From Hanleya hanleyi (taxonomy: Eukaryota > Mollusca > Polyplacophora > Lepidopleurida > Hanleyidae), in NCBI GenBank assembly GCA_036873755.1, contig JAVTVY010045590.1, forward strand, positions 124,001 through 188,000: a stretch of 64,000 nt of DNA, read 5' to 3'. This document shows, piece by piece, positions 30,360 to 43,800 of the stretch. A program made the position numbers and the translations under genes. Under the pieces are notes generated by a model that worked only from the letters and a program-made list of their open reading frames with translations, ran no database searches and was not told the DNA's origin. Position 1 is the stretch's first letter. Each line of letters starts with the position of its first letter.

Positions 30360-30900
30360 TTATCCGGGGTCTTCGAAGTGCGTCGTCGCTGGGTCGGCCG
30401 TCGACTGGTGCGAGCTCTTGATGGTGCAGGTCTTTTACTCATTGCGACTCGTTGTGCTTTGGCGATCAAGAACCCTCTAGCTTTTTGGTTCGGCGTTTTA
30501 CTGCTTCTCGGAAGGGGACACCGCGATTAAAGCTTTGTGTGACTCGACCTCCGAATTTTCCTCTCGCCGGGGAGACGCGTAGTAGGGAGAAATTGCTATC
30601 CCCAACGATGTGTGTACGGATCACATCTGAATAGATGTGAGGTCCGTATAACCCAGCTTTCAGGTCCATCGTGGTCTTGAACCACTCGAAGAAAAGTCAG
30701 ATATACGTCTGGAATTATAATTGCAACAGCTGCTGCAACGTCGGGCTAACACTAAAGCTCACACTCGTCCCCAGGATCAACTTTTGGTTGGCCGGTCGTC
30801 GACTGGTGCAGGGTGTCGGCAGTGCAGGTCTGTTATTCCCTGAAGCTGTGCTTTCGCGACCAAGACGCCAATAATCGAAATACGTACTTCGTACAACAGC
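30360..30900 (-). pseudogene. Decayed Polinton penton-like and core-protein fragments
   Basis: 30466-30669 encodes a fusion of a penton-like piece (LYGPHIYSDVIRTHIVGD) directly to a core-protein piece (FREAVKRRTKK), implying an internal deletion. The basic tail of the core gene appears twice (about 30363-30480 and 30785-30880), each copy keeping a GGTCGTCGACTGG-type block. Part of the same dead element as 29056-29900. Confidence 0.75.
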
Positions 30901-30934
30901 ACCAATTCCGATTGTGTACGAGATATAAATGATT

Positions 30935-31190
30935 AAAGACAAGATCGATTCCTGCCACAGAGAAGCGGTCAACAGTTTTCAATGATGTCAGCAAGATATG
31001 ATGATGTTCTATACATAAAATTCTAATCATTGACCATTATTCTTTACCCGTCTGAAATCAGAGTCGTTTCCAGAGTATCACGCTTCCAGTGTGACTGTTC
31101 ATTCGAACACCATGGGCATGTAAAACACATGATATTCAAATGGCCCCTAGCCCCTGGTTAAGCGGAATTAGAAACAGATTACGAAACTAT
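30935..31190 (-). mobile_element. Penelope-like element 3' end, decayed
   Basis: Contains the conserved post-RT sequence (CCCCTAGCCCCTGGTTAAGCGGAATTAGA at about 31145), and GTCAACAGTTTTCAATGATG of the 3' region, matching 38810-39060. Inserted next to the Polinton remnant. Confidence 0.65.
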
Positions 31191-31862
31191 CTTTATGGAA
31201 AATATATAGTTATTAAAATGAAAGTTGTTTATTCTTCAGCTATGAATATTTAACAAATAGCTCGACGGAGAACAAAAAGTCGATAAATTCATATGTAATC
31301 TCTATACTTCATGTAAATAAGTAGCGAATAATCCTCAGAAATTTATAAAAGTATTATTACATATATCTAATTCTTGACAAAAACTGCCAAATGCATATTC
31401 TATCACAGCCAAGTTTACATAAATAAGAAAATCTTTGAAGAAAATTGAAGAGAATATGTAAAACATAATCCAGAATTCATGTATGGATAAAAACGTGTAA
31501 AATAAATTCAACGTGTTGTTAAAGTGATAATAGTAAATGTATGACATTAAGAATCTCTACAATAGAGAAACGACAAACAAAGAGTATAGTTTTTCATTGT
31601 CATCTATGAAGTGCTTTTCATTATATGGTGACATTACATAAATACAAAAACAAAGAAGTCAGTATGAAAATAGCTCGATTTTTGTGTCTCAAGAGTTAAA
31701 TTTAACGTCACATTCAGGAGGTTTTAATATAGGAGCAAATCGCCAATCGATATGTTGGTCTAAAGAGCTGAATACAGACTGCATTAAATAACGCCATTAA
31801 AACTTAAAGTTCAGAGACAAAGATTACAAAAGACCAGATATGTGAAACACGGAAGTGAAAGT
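31191..31862. other. AT-rich 3' flank of the annexin gene
   Basis: Downstream of the annexin stop. A minus-strand AATAAA at about 31229-31234 is a candidate poly(A) signal. No other gene seen. Confidence 0.4.
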
Positions 31863-34800
31863 TCAGTCTCTGCGCACTAGTTCCTGCAGGATCTTTTTGA
31901 AGTCTCCGCTACAATCTTGTTTGATCCAGTTCCACAAGGTTTGTTTCGTCAACTCCAGAAAACACTGCTTGATTTGGACCATGTCGATCTGGAAAATCAG
32001 CAATATAAAATTATATAATAGGTCAGTCAGCTTAGCTAACACATATTCTTATCCTAATCGTCAGACTGCTTTGGAGGGACAACTTTAATGGGCCGCCGCG
32101 ATGCCTTGCTCAGCTGAAAAGTCCACTCTACACCCACGGAAGCATCATAGTGTATCCCCGAAGTCGCCAATTTCTGGAAAGTATGGCCAGGTCACATGGT
32201 GATGACTTCTCTCTTCCCTATAAGCACGACCTGTCATATCTTACGAGCCTTTGACTAGCAGATCGCAAGACAAATCGCATTTAGTGAGTATGATTTAAAA
32301 TCGCCTTCAACAATCCCTCTGTCAAACCACGACGTTCGGGTCCTATTACTTTTCACGCGTGATCCGCTTTTGTGCGCATGTCTTGACATCTATCTGATTT
32401 TTTAAATGTTGTGTTTAATTCACAGTCAGATGTATTAATGCAGAGTAAGTAGACACTACCAATGTCCACACTCCAGCTGATGTCCAATTCGGACATTACC
32501 ACATACCAAATGGGTGGTTTTGTTTTAAGGTAGAACATTAAGAGAGTGCTATTGTCCAGTGTCAAATTTGAACATTAAGGGTCATCTCACTTTTTTCGAA
32601 ATTTGGTGTGGTGCTTGTTAATTGTCCTGAAAGTATAGGCGTTCATTCACCTTTGAAATGTATCAGGGGCATTCTGCATCCCAAAGGGCATTATCTTGAG
32701 CAATGTAAATCTGTTTCATTTTACGTCAGCGTAATAAAGTACGAAAAAATCTTAGAAACTCCCTCGATTCCAATCTTGCATGTGGTTTACAACTGAGAGG
32801 TTACTTCCGCTTGGAGATAGCACCTGTGGTTTACCCGTATCAGTGGTAATATATCGACTTACTCGCAGGCTTCCTCCCCTGGCCAATTGGTACAGCCACG
32901 CCTTTATCCAGAAATGCCTTACCAATAGGAAATCAAGGACAGTAACGCTTACTTTGGACAGTAACAGTCGATGAGATAGATATCAACTGATAATGTCCAA
33001 AAGTACGACAATAGCACCCATTCTGTAAATCGTTTGCTTGTTATTGTCCTACCAAGGACAATAACAAGCACCAACTGTATGTGTAGTGCTGTCTAAATTT
33101 GGCATTAGCGGGCGTTTGGTGTCTAGTGTCTACAAGAGCATACTATGGGGTGTAAAAGTATGGAATATAAACAAGGTATAAAATAGTAAACTCCATCAGC
33201 AGAGCAGTTTTACCTCTGAACGACTGACGATGATCCGAATCAAGTCAGACTCATTCGTTCCCAGTCCCTTCATCGCCTGTACCAGCCTCTCAGCGAAATA
33301 CATCGGGCGACATTTGATGTTCATAACTGTAACAGAAAATAGCACAATCAGCTTATTATTAACATCGGCATATCTGTAAAAAATATATTAGTTTATCTTT
33401 ATTATTTTATCTGTGGAAATAAGTAAACTGCAAGTTATACGGTTGATTCGTCTACCACTTCAGTTGCCATATTTTACAATGCTGAGAGAACAGTTCCATG
33501 GATTAACTGTTCAGCATATCTAGGCTTTAAGTGTGGACATGCATTCGCAGCTCCTGAGTGGCGCTTGACGTCTTCTCTTTAATACAAAATAACTTAACAC
33601 TCCCATTAACGAGAGCTCTCCGATGAGGTATGAATTGCGTCTGTGCGTCTATAGTACTTGACCGTGGGCGATGTACAATACATCAAAGTGGGTGAAGAAA
33701 TAACTTGTCTTTCAGTAAATTGTAAATTGGCAAAAGAACACAGACAGACTGAAAATACATTGCATATTTAGATATACATTTGCGGCGCCAATGTTGGGGT
33801 GTGAGTTTTTCAAGATGCTTGATCCCCCGTTGGAGGTTGACCGCCCTTTCCGGAAGTGAAGAGAAAATATGAAAACTCCCAGACCCGGTATTGCTCGACA
33901 CTGTCAAGCAGGGCTGATCAACCCGAAATTGCGAGAGGTATGCACATTCAACATCTTATTCCTCTTATTCGGGGAAACTTTTCAAACAAAGACAAATAGA
34001 TATACACTTACTGCAGGCATACAGTCCTTTCTCAAAGTCACCGGAAGTTTCCCTTTTGATAGAATTCAGAATGTCCCTTTGGGTGAGCTGAAATCAAAAT
34101 GTGTAATCGGTTGATATATAAAATATGATCTAGGTTTGGAAAAATTCTGAATTTAGAACATTGGTGTTACATGTACAACACTTTTGAAGATGGTAACCCT
34201 TGTCGTCGTCCTCCAATGCCTGAACCAGCTTGTAGCTAAGCCGGAAATTTTCCTTTGGCCTAATCATTAGGGCGCTGAATATATAAGCGAGGGGTTTCTA
34301 GGTAAACATTTTAAATATCTCACATTAAAGATTTTAAAAAGCCAAGGATTAGAAATTCATTTTCCCCAAATGATCCTTCAAATTTAAATTGCCTGAAAAA
34401 TATTACACTCTTAAATATAATATCCATCATCATTCGGATGTAAAATATATTACAGTGATCAAAATAATCCGACCATCGTAGGGATGTAATATCATCTTAG
34501 GGATGCGATACCATCGTACGCGTAGTTGAACTAATGAATTGTGGCGGAGGATCGCCGTCTCCATTTCCCTCAAGGTTTAAAATCAAAAAGCCAGTCCCTC
34601 CTCAATCTAGAACACGTTGGTTCCGCGCAGTCTTCGTAGCGGTGATATCGATATTCAATCTAATTAAAATTAAATCCTATCTGCTCCCCCATTTGGATAT
34701 GTCGCTTGTGGGATCTAACTGGCTTGCAGTAACGCGAGTGTCAACCAGTCCTGAGAACTCTTCATAGTTCTTTGAAGGGAACATAATGGTAGGTGCTTTT

Positions 34801-37800
34801 TGGTTGGCTCAGCCGAATTAGACGCCACGCTGGCGGGGTATCTTCTGATGTTGCCGAGCTCCCGCCATGTTGGCATCATAATGCGGGATAGAATTATGGA
34901 TTGATCCTTGGCATAAACCTTGGGTTAAGCGGTGACGCTGACCCTATCCCTTTCCCCCCGACTGCAAGTAGTTAAAATGCGACCCTGATGTCACAAGACT
35001 ATTAAATATTCATGGCCTGGGGCCTCAGAACACCAAAATCAATTGAAATCAGTAAGATCCCACATAGCGACATTTAAGGAGCATTGATTGGATATTAATT
35101 TATTAAGATTGATCGATATTCGACCACCGTGGTGTGCATTCGACTAAGCCAACGAAACCGCCCATGTCTTCAACGTCAACTTCAATCCAAGCGGGAGTGA
35201 TATGAATGGTGGACGCCCGCAATACGATAAGATCCTATAGCGACATATACAATTGGGAATCATTGATGGGATAATCATTTGTTAAGATTGGGATACATGT
35301 TGCTGTCAGCTCAAACATCATGCGTGGGTATTTAAATTTCAAGCTTTCTAAAGTGCGCAATTTCACAGCCTGGAGACGAGTTTACCAAACGATCCAAAAA
35401 TAAAGAATTGCCCTTTCGTGAATAGGTGAATAGGGATACTGACCCAGGATTTTATTTTCGGTACCAAACTTCTTACCTTGACATATTCGCTATACGTTCT
35501 TCTCATCTGATATAATTCACGGGTTGAGAAGATGCGGTTGAACTGTTCTTCGTCGGTGCCCAGGCGCCCCTCCCCTGACGATACCAGCTTAGCCGCGTCT
35601 CTTTTGGCCTTATCGATGTCGACCAGTACGTCGAAATTGATTTTGAACTGCCCAGTGGGCTTTCCGTCGTGGGTAAGAACTGGTTCAACAGAGCGTTCTA
35701 GTTGTTCTCGGTTTATCTCGTAACGGTCTCCCTACACAAAATATGATATACAAGAGAAAGTTTACACAAACTTTTCGTGAACTGTTTTTCGACTATTCGT
35801 ACAATTGCACAACTTGAAATGAAGTCGGCAACAAATAAAGACGTAGAATTCTCAAAATTATCAACTGTAAATTCGCAAGACACGAAATTCGAAATGGCAA
35901 CCTTTGCCCTCCCATACATTGATGAATCTTATGGCTAACAACCCAATATGCTGAGGGCTCCAAAAAGAGTTTTGTGTACACTATTTGTTATTGTACAGCA
36001 ACAGTAGAGATTTCTGAGGAAGCCACGTTGAATCAGGGTGGTCGTTATAAGGTCATAGGAAAGTCTTGACTTGCCAGTAGTCAAGTTTTCATGCCTCCCT
36101 CTCTGAACGAATGCATGAACTCTTGGCTATCTTCGAAGTTTCATGCGGTTGCCGTTGAGAAATACCATTGTGAAGGATAGGCGTTGTCGACAAATATCAT
36201 TGTAAAAGTGAAATCACGTCTATATCTATATTACAGTATTTGTCAAGAAATATAGTTTAATAACACATACTTTAATTTCACGATTTCTTTGCGAGATATT
36301 TACACACAAAAAAAATACACTCCGTTCCATTCACTATTTCGGATTTTCGGTACGGAACAAAATTGGATTTTCGGTAAGGAGAAAAACGGGGTTGAGTTGC
36401 TCGGTGCCAGTGCCCTCTGGAATTTTGCAAAAGGAAAACTGAAAATTGTACAAGTACAATGTAAATTTCATATTATGAAAATTTACCTCAATTCAACACT
36501 TATTGCATTGTGTTTTCACACTGAATCAGGAATGAGAAAGAAATTGAATTTTCCCCCCAGAGCTCGCCCTGCTGGTGACAGGTATGCTCAGGCCAATACC
36601 TCCTTCTCGTTCCGAGCTCCACAGTCAAGCTGTGTAAACCAGAGGGGAAGGCGGGTGAGCATCACTGAGCCAACTTTTAGCTTAACATGAAATTTACTTG
36701 TAAAATTTTCAGTTATTTGCGCTAAAAACTTAGGCTACCTCTCTTCAACATTTATTGCATGGAATGCCAACAAGGATGGTGGGTATCAACACAAAGTGAA
36801 AAGCGACAAAGTGATCAGCAGTGACTAGTCAGAATAGAAATTAAAGATCTTTTACCGCATTGAGGATCCAAGAGAGATCATACGCCAGTAGTAACATAAT
36901 GATGATCTCCATATGAGCCACTGCCACCATTCTAGCTTTTGTCTTGAGTGGCATATCCCCCAGCCCCTTTTTCCAAACACTCGCCATTTAACACAGTAAA
37001 AAATTTGTCGTCCGGATTTATATCATACTGGCCCCGCATCCATGGACACATTCTGTGCCAATGGAATAGATTTCGTTACATGCCAACGTAATGTCACGGA
37101 GGTTTAAAGAGACAAGGATCGTACTGACCTCGAATACCCCACCCTCTATTAGCCACAGATTCTATTAGTCCATAGTTACTATACACAGCGAGAGCTACAA
37201 TTTTGTTATATGAGGTGTAGATCAGCACGAATTTCTTCACCGTAGCCGTAGTGAACGCTAGTGTAATCTTGTTTGAGCTAACGCGAAATAGTACTTTTGC
37301 TGATTTCTCGTTGCTTTGGGATCGAAAGGGATCAACAGGTGACTCCGGCCAACCCTAAGATCCAGTACGGTTCATGTAATACGCAAGAACGAAAGAAAAT
37401 CAGTTAAGGCTGGAATCTACTTTCAAGACATTGTATAGTAGATTGTTTTGGTTCTTGGTCACAAACTCTGGAACTGTTGATAACACCACAGGTACCAGTC
37501 CCTGTCTGATTATCCTACCTCGAGCGCACCGAGCTCTGACACACGAGCTGCCGAAACCAGAGCCATCAACAAAACGCAATTTGTACGACAGCAACTCGAG
37601 ATCGCTTCGAAAGGTGCTTCCCTAAATCACAAAGTACATGGGTTAACTTCACTCAGTAACTTAGGAGAAACTGGCTGAATTGGTAATGATTGTCAAAATT
37701 TGAATCAGTCGAGGAGTAAATGCCAGTACCATAACATAGAAGAATAGGCTGCAAAATTCTTCTACTTTAGACGGTATCAAATCTCTATTCGTCAGAGATA

Positions 37801-40800
37801 CAGTAATTGGAGAATAATGGCTTTAAATGAATTAATACCCCCTGAAACCACACCAAACTCAAAGACTGTCCCATTTGATTGGTAATTAGCGCGAAAAGAA
37901 TGCCTGATGGACTTGTCCCATACAACGACCAGCCTCCGCTAACAATCCCACCCGAGCAAGATGTCCAAAGAACACTTGCACACGTGGTAGTGGAACAGCC
38001 CCGACGGGCGGTGGTGAATCGACAAGATCGGCTGACATAATACGTTGTGCCAAAGCGGGAAAATCTCAGGAGGATCCAGAAGGTCCGTGAATCACGGCCG
38101 TTGCTGACCCAATCTCAGTAAACTCAGATATAATATCACGGTATTCCCCTGATTTACCATCTTGGTTTACCTAGATTGTTACTGACCAAAAGATATACGA
38201 CACACATAAGAGTGTGTGAGGATCTTATGGAGTACCTTCGCCAAATGGTCAGTGGTGGGAATGCATACGCAACAATAACCGGCCAATCCTGAGGTGAAGT
38301 ATCCACTGCCTATGCCAAAGACCCGGGACTAATGACATGAATAGTGGAACTAGATTGTTTTTTCCGTGTGGCAAACAAATCTATGTGAGGCATCTCCCAG
38401 ACTTCGGCTATTTGGTACACTATGTCTGGGTGAATGTGCCATTCCATGGGAATTATACTTGATGACGTCTAGATAACTAACTACTGATAAGATCAGATTT
38501 CCCTGGTAGTTCCTGGCCCAAAACAGACTCATAAAGATCCCCCGCTTGATGATATTGGTAACCATTATGTTGAACTGCAGTCGCGCGACTTGGTCGCGCC
38601 CTCTTGGTGTTACGTCTATACTGACGTCAAGAGACCGAATATCACAGTAAAGTGTAATTACAAGCGTCTAGTCCGTCATCCATAATTCAGTCGTCGTCCA
38701 TTAGAGAATATCCGCGTCCATAATCCAAAGACCTATTCCATATTCCATATAACAGTATTAGCACCAAATTCAAAAAGAAAATCATAGTATACATAAACAT
38801 AGGCTTGTTTCCTGCAAGAGAGAAGCGGTCAACAGTTTTCAATGATGCCGGCAAGACATCGTGATGTTCCAAAATATCAAATCCGTATCGATGATCAGTA
38901 TTCTTAATCCATAATATTCGTTGTAAAGTCGTCATCTAAAGAATGATGAATCTCAGTCACGCTTTGATTGTGCCTGTTCATATGATTACCATGAGGATCT
39001 TAAAGTACATGGGTTCATACGGCCCCTAGCCCCGGGTTAAGCGGAATTAGACACAAGTTACGAAACGTGGCGCCATAGATCTTGTACGCTACGTTCGTAT
39101 TTTGCTATCAGCATGCGATATGTATCGCCAAATTTGAGAAACTTTGAGTGGAGGCGTTTGGTGGAATAGCCCTGTTTTATAAGTTTCTGTAACAGTGTTT
39201 TGTGACGTTGATTAAAATCGTCACATTTAACACAGGATCTAGCAAATGCTGCCAAGCGAGATATGTATACGCCATATGCAGGTCCCACTGGAATATTACT
39301 GTCCAGAAAGGGATAGTTTACGATGTCGAAATTGTAATCATCTCTTTTGTCATAAAGTCGACGAGAGAGAATGCCCGCTTCATTTTTATAGATATAGAGA
39401 TCTAAATAAGATGTGCCTGTAGGGCTATCTGTAGTTTCCTTCAAATCCAGTGAAGGTGGATATATATCCTTCACTGCGTCATTTATATGGCGATTATCCA
39501 CAGCGAGAAGATCGTCTATATAGCGTTTGGTGAATGAGAAGGAACGGGCTTTGAATGGATCAGTTTTTGATAGCGCCTGCATATAGTCATATTCATAAGA
39601 GAACAGATACAGGTCCGCCAACAGGGGTGCACAATTAGTACCCATTGGAATACCTATATGCTGCTGATATATTGTGTTGCCAAATTTCACATAGATATTT
39701 TTAATGAGAAATTCAAGCAACTCTATAAACAAAGAAACATCCCATGAATGATATCTCTTGTATGTAGTAGAGCTAAAGAATGCTTTATGGCTTCGGACAT
39801 TAATATATCTACGACCAGTTTTCTTGAACACAGATACTATTAATGAACTTAGACGGTGTACAGCCCTAGCTCGAGATAACTTGAGAAACTCAGGGATGTA
39901 TTCCGTTATCTTCAGCCTAAGAAAATTCTTGGGGCTTGACGAAAGCTAAACGTATCGCAATCCACTCCCACAAATTTGCGCCTTTGCGAAAGAGAGTTCT
40001 GATTTCTCTAAGTGGGTGATAACCCGGAGTGATCAGTATCCTTTAGACAAACTGCGTGTCCCAGATCAAATGCTCCTTGCAGGCATTCCTTGGTAGTGAG
40101 TCGTCGATATAAAAGTGGTACATTTATACCTTGGTTATGCAGGCAGAGTGCCACTGGTGTAAAGGTAATTTTCCCATAGGGAAGTGGACAGATGGCCAAT
40201 CATACATCTGAGTACTTCCTGTCTGCCAGATGTATCCAGATACGCAAGTGTGTCCCTCAGATCCAGAGATGTTAAGACCCACATTAACTTGTGCCAAGGA
40301 TGGTAGAGCTCATCAACGAAGCTGTTACATTGTTGATTACTATTGGAAATCAGCGATGAAACAGAATCGCCACTGCTGATGATCTACTTCCTCCAGTATT
40401 GTGGTCTGTTTATTACAAAACCGAATGTCGAGGCTGGGCTCGGGGGAGGGGGGTTAGTCAGTCCCAGAAGGGCACAAAACCCGAACCCCAATTTACATCC
40501 GCTGAACTAAAGCCGAATTGACAAACATAGTACGATATACGAACGATTCATCCCTTTAGCACTGAAGGGACCCAGTGTGGAAGAAACGGTGGCCCCTCAG
40601 ATGTGAGTATCCGCTTCTATGAGTTAACACAGCCAGGACGCTGACATCTGAAAAAGGTCACCTGGATATCAGAGCCCTCCCTAGGTAAAGTATTGGAGAT
40701 CTGGTATCTGGGGACCAACCTTTCTTTCACACCGGTCCAGCATGTACACCACCGGTTGAGCAACGCCGTGCAAGAGAGGGTCCGTTTGCAAAACCGGATG

Positions 40801-43800
40801 TCTAATGACTTGGCCTAGTTGCAAAGATGCTTATCATGCGTTGCAGTGGTAGACGTAGGTCAAGACTTATAGGGACCAAAATACGTACCCGCTACCGGAA
40901 GTCGTTGTGGAACCTGTCTCTGGTGGTATAGAAGATTCGTAGTCACAGTCTCGACAGGGGAGGGACGAAGAAGACCACCAGAGAAACCGAAAGCCACGCG
41001 TAAATAGATTTAACCACGTTGTCCCTCTAACAGGGATCTTCCCGAGAAACCAAGGTTCAAGCTAAGGATGGCATACCTAAAACCTCTGATCCAAATGAAA
41101 TCGGCCCTGCCGTGTTGCTCACGGTCTGACCGAACCCATAAGATACTTTCTGTTGTACAACAGGCGGTATATGGCTCACCGATACCTGTATCAGTTTCCG
41201 ATTTCCCTTCTCCGTCAGGGCGTCTTGGAAATCAGAACCTCTACCTTCGTAGTCGTACCGGGCTCCACGTTTTCGATGAATCCCTGTATAGTTCCGGTCA
41301 GTTTCTCACCGGATTTACTTCTGAAAACAAAGGCATAGAAACAGGGTCGGGGTGACTATTTTTTATTGTTTTCAAATAACAAAGCTGACCCCTTCAAGAT
41401 TGAAAGGCAAGCCTCATAGTCTCCAGTTGTTTTTCCATTTAGAAAAGGGAGACGGACTTCCCATACACTCGGGCCGATCGAATCGAATCCATAGCACTTG
41501 AGTTCAGATAGACTATATTTATAACAACTGTAAAGACCATTGACTGCACGCCTCAAAAGGAATATGTCGGCATGTCGAACATCTTGAATGTGGATCGTAC
41601 AAAGGTTTCGATAAACCAGTGGATGTAGAACATATATGAGGCCATTACGCTTGATTGATACAATTGATATAATTCGATTTTCACAGAGCTGGGTGCAAAC
41701 AACACTCGTTTCTACAGACTGAAGAAAAGAGAAGGATGTGTGACTAGCAGAGCGAGATCAGGGGGAGAATTAATTTTTTCTTCATTGGTGATTCAGTGTA
41801 AACACAGAATGCAGTAAGTGCTGAAGTGAGATAAGTTTTCAGCGCAAATAACATCCATTTTACGTCGCACATTCGTTAGAAAAAAGCAATTGCTTATAGG
41901 TAAACATTTTTCTGGACCCGACCATGGCTGGGACAACTTTAGTATTCATATCATAGACGTCGTCTATCCATCTACCAAAGATTCCCCCTTTGGATTTGAG
42001 AGAAAATCCGAGAGCGGGAACTATTCTGGATTCTAGAAGTTGGGTTAGTGTTTCAGTATGGTTTATATGATAATGTCAGTGGGGTCGGCAATGTTACAAC
42101 CCGCCATTCAAATATATCCAATATTACCCAGCTATTTAAACCCCATCAACGGAGGCATCGCAGCCATGGTTGAAGAAAGCTTAATAGTGCGATGATTCAC
42201 GATCATATCACTTTAAATTACTTAGTGGGTTTAACTAACACACCCAATAGTACACATATCTTACGTACAGTTCTGTATGCGTTACCTCTGAGAGCTCTAA
42301 ATCATATAGCCAGAGAAATACAACAATCTACGTCCTCAGGAAATATAATACCACCAAAAATCTCCAAAGTATGTCAAGATATCGCGTATTTTCGGTTGTA
42401 TCGTCCAGTGAACATAATCGAAACATCACAAGATCGGCTTTTCTTGAAACAACTACTTAGATAAAGGACTGGACATTATCTCGAATCCTGAATGATCCAG
42501 AGGTACCGCTTCTCTCTTGCAGGAAACAAGCCTATGTTTATGTATACTATGATTGTCTTTTTGAATTTGGTGCTAATACTGTTATATGGAATATGGAATA
42601 GGTCTTTGGATTATGGACGCGGATATTCTCTAATGGACGACGGCTGAATTATGAATGACGGACCAGACGCTTGTAACGCAATACTGTGCCAAACTATTTT
42701 AAGTTCACAGAACCTCCTTGCATTTCATATAAGTAAACTAAATCTATAGCCACCAAAATATTCAATTATTCTAATGTTGTCAAGGAGTTTGACTGGAACT
42801 TATACACGTCGGGGAGCTATAGTTGTGATTGTGAATCGTCGAACTTTATCTATACACCATGCAAACATGTTGTGACTGGTGACCTTGATGTGGTGAGTGA
42901 TAAGGACCTAAGATTACTCCTGATGATGGGACCTAAATATAGAGAGCCGAGAAATATAAATCTGAAGGCCGACCAGAAGATAGTCCTGTCTGCTTTGGAA
43001 CAGTACGTTATTGATTGGTCTAAGCGAGAACAAGCTGAGTAGCTAGCAGGTCCTCCGCCATGTAGCCTGTTTGAGAGCGTACAGCATATACGCTTCCAAT
43101 ATCTCCTTAAATATAACTTGGAAAGTGGATATGTGAAAAGATACGTTTATCTGAAATGGTTGAGACAATTTGAGGAGGTTTGGGAAGCAGTAATGGGTAG
43201 TGTAACACTGGAATGTAAGTCTGTAGTTGTATATGGATTTGTGGATGGTGTGAGGTTTATAAATCGATGGGTGGAATAGATCAAGATATCGTGTTCACAA
43301 CACAGATGGGTACAATATGGGTGAGTGAAATCCAAGATGGTCAATGGCAGCCATCCTGGATTACATACTACCTCAATGAAAATCAATACCAATGGCCGTC
43401 TAACTGATGTGAAACACCTTCTCAAGTTTGAAGTCGATTGGTGGAATTGTTTTCGAGATATCGCGATCACAAAATGCGAGAAGAATGGAATCCAATATGG
43501 TCAATGCCAGCCATCTTGGATTATGTACCTCAGTGAAAATTAATACCAATGACCATCTAACTGATGTTAAGAACCTTCCCAAGTTTGAAGTCGATTGGTC
43601 GATTTGTTCTCGAGATATCGCGTTCACAAGATGTGAGACGGAGCGAATCCAATATGGTCCATGGCAGCCATCTTGGATTACGTACCTCAGTGAAAATCAA
43701 TACCAATGGCCATCGAACTGATGCGAATCCCCATTCTCAAGTTTGAAGTCAATTGGTGGAATTGTTCTCGAGATATCGCGTTCACAAAATGTGGGACGGA

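Larger units (their letters stand above)
38655..39870 (-). mobile_element. Penelope-like retroelement copy C (RT plus 3' end)
   Basis: Contains a 257-codon open RT part (39831-39058) and a 3' region with a small ORF, ending near 38655 in the tail sequence TGAATTATGGATGACGGAC shared with the other copies. 5'-truncated at about 39870, where similarity to 45100 stops. Lies in annexin intron 10 in inverted orientation to copy B. Confidence 0.7.

Noticed and set aside
36289..36690. A 133-codon plus-strand frame in annexin intron 10
   Set aside because: No domain, no splice context, composition like the surrounding intron.
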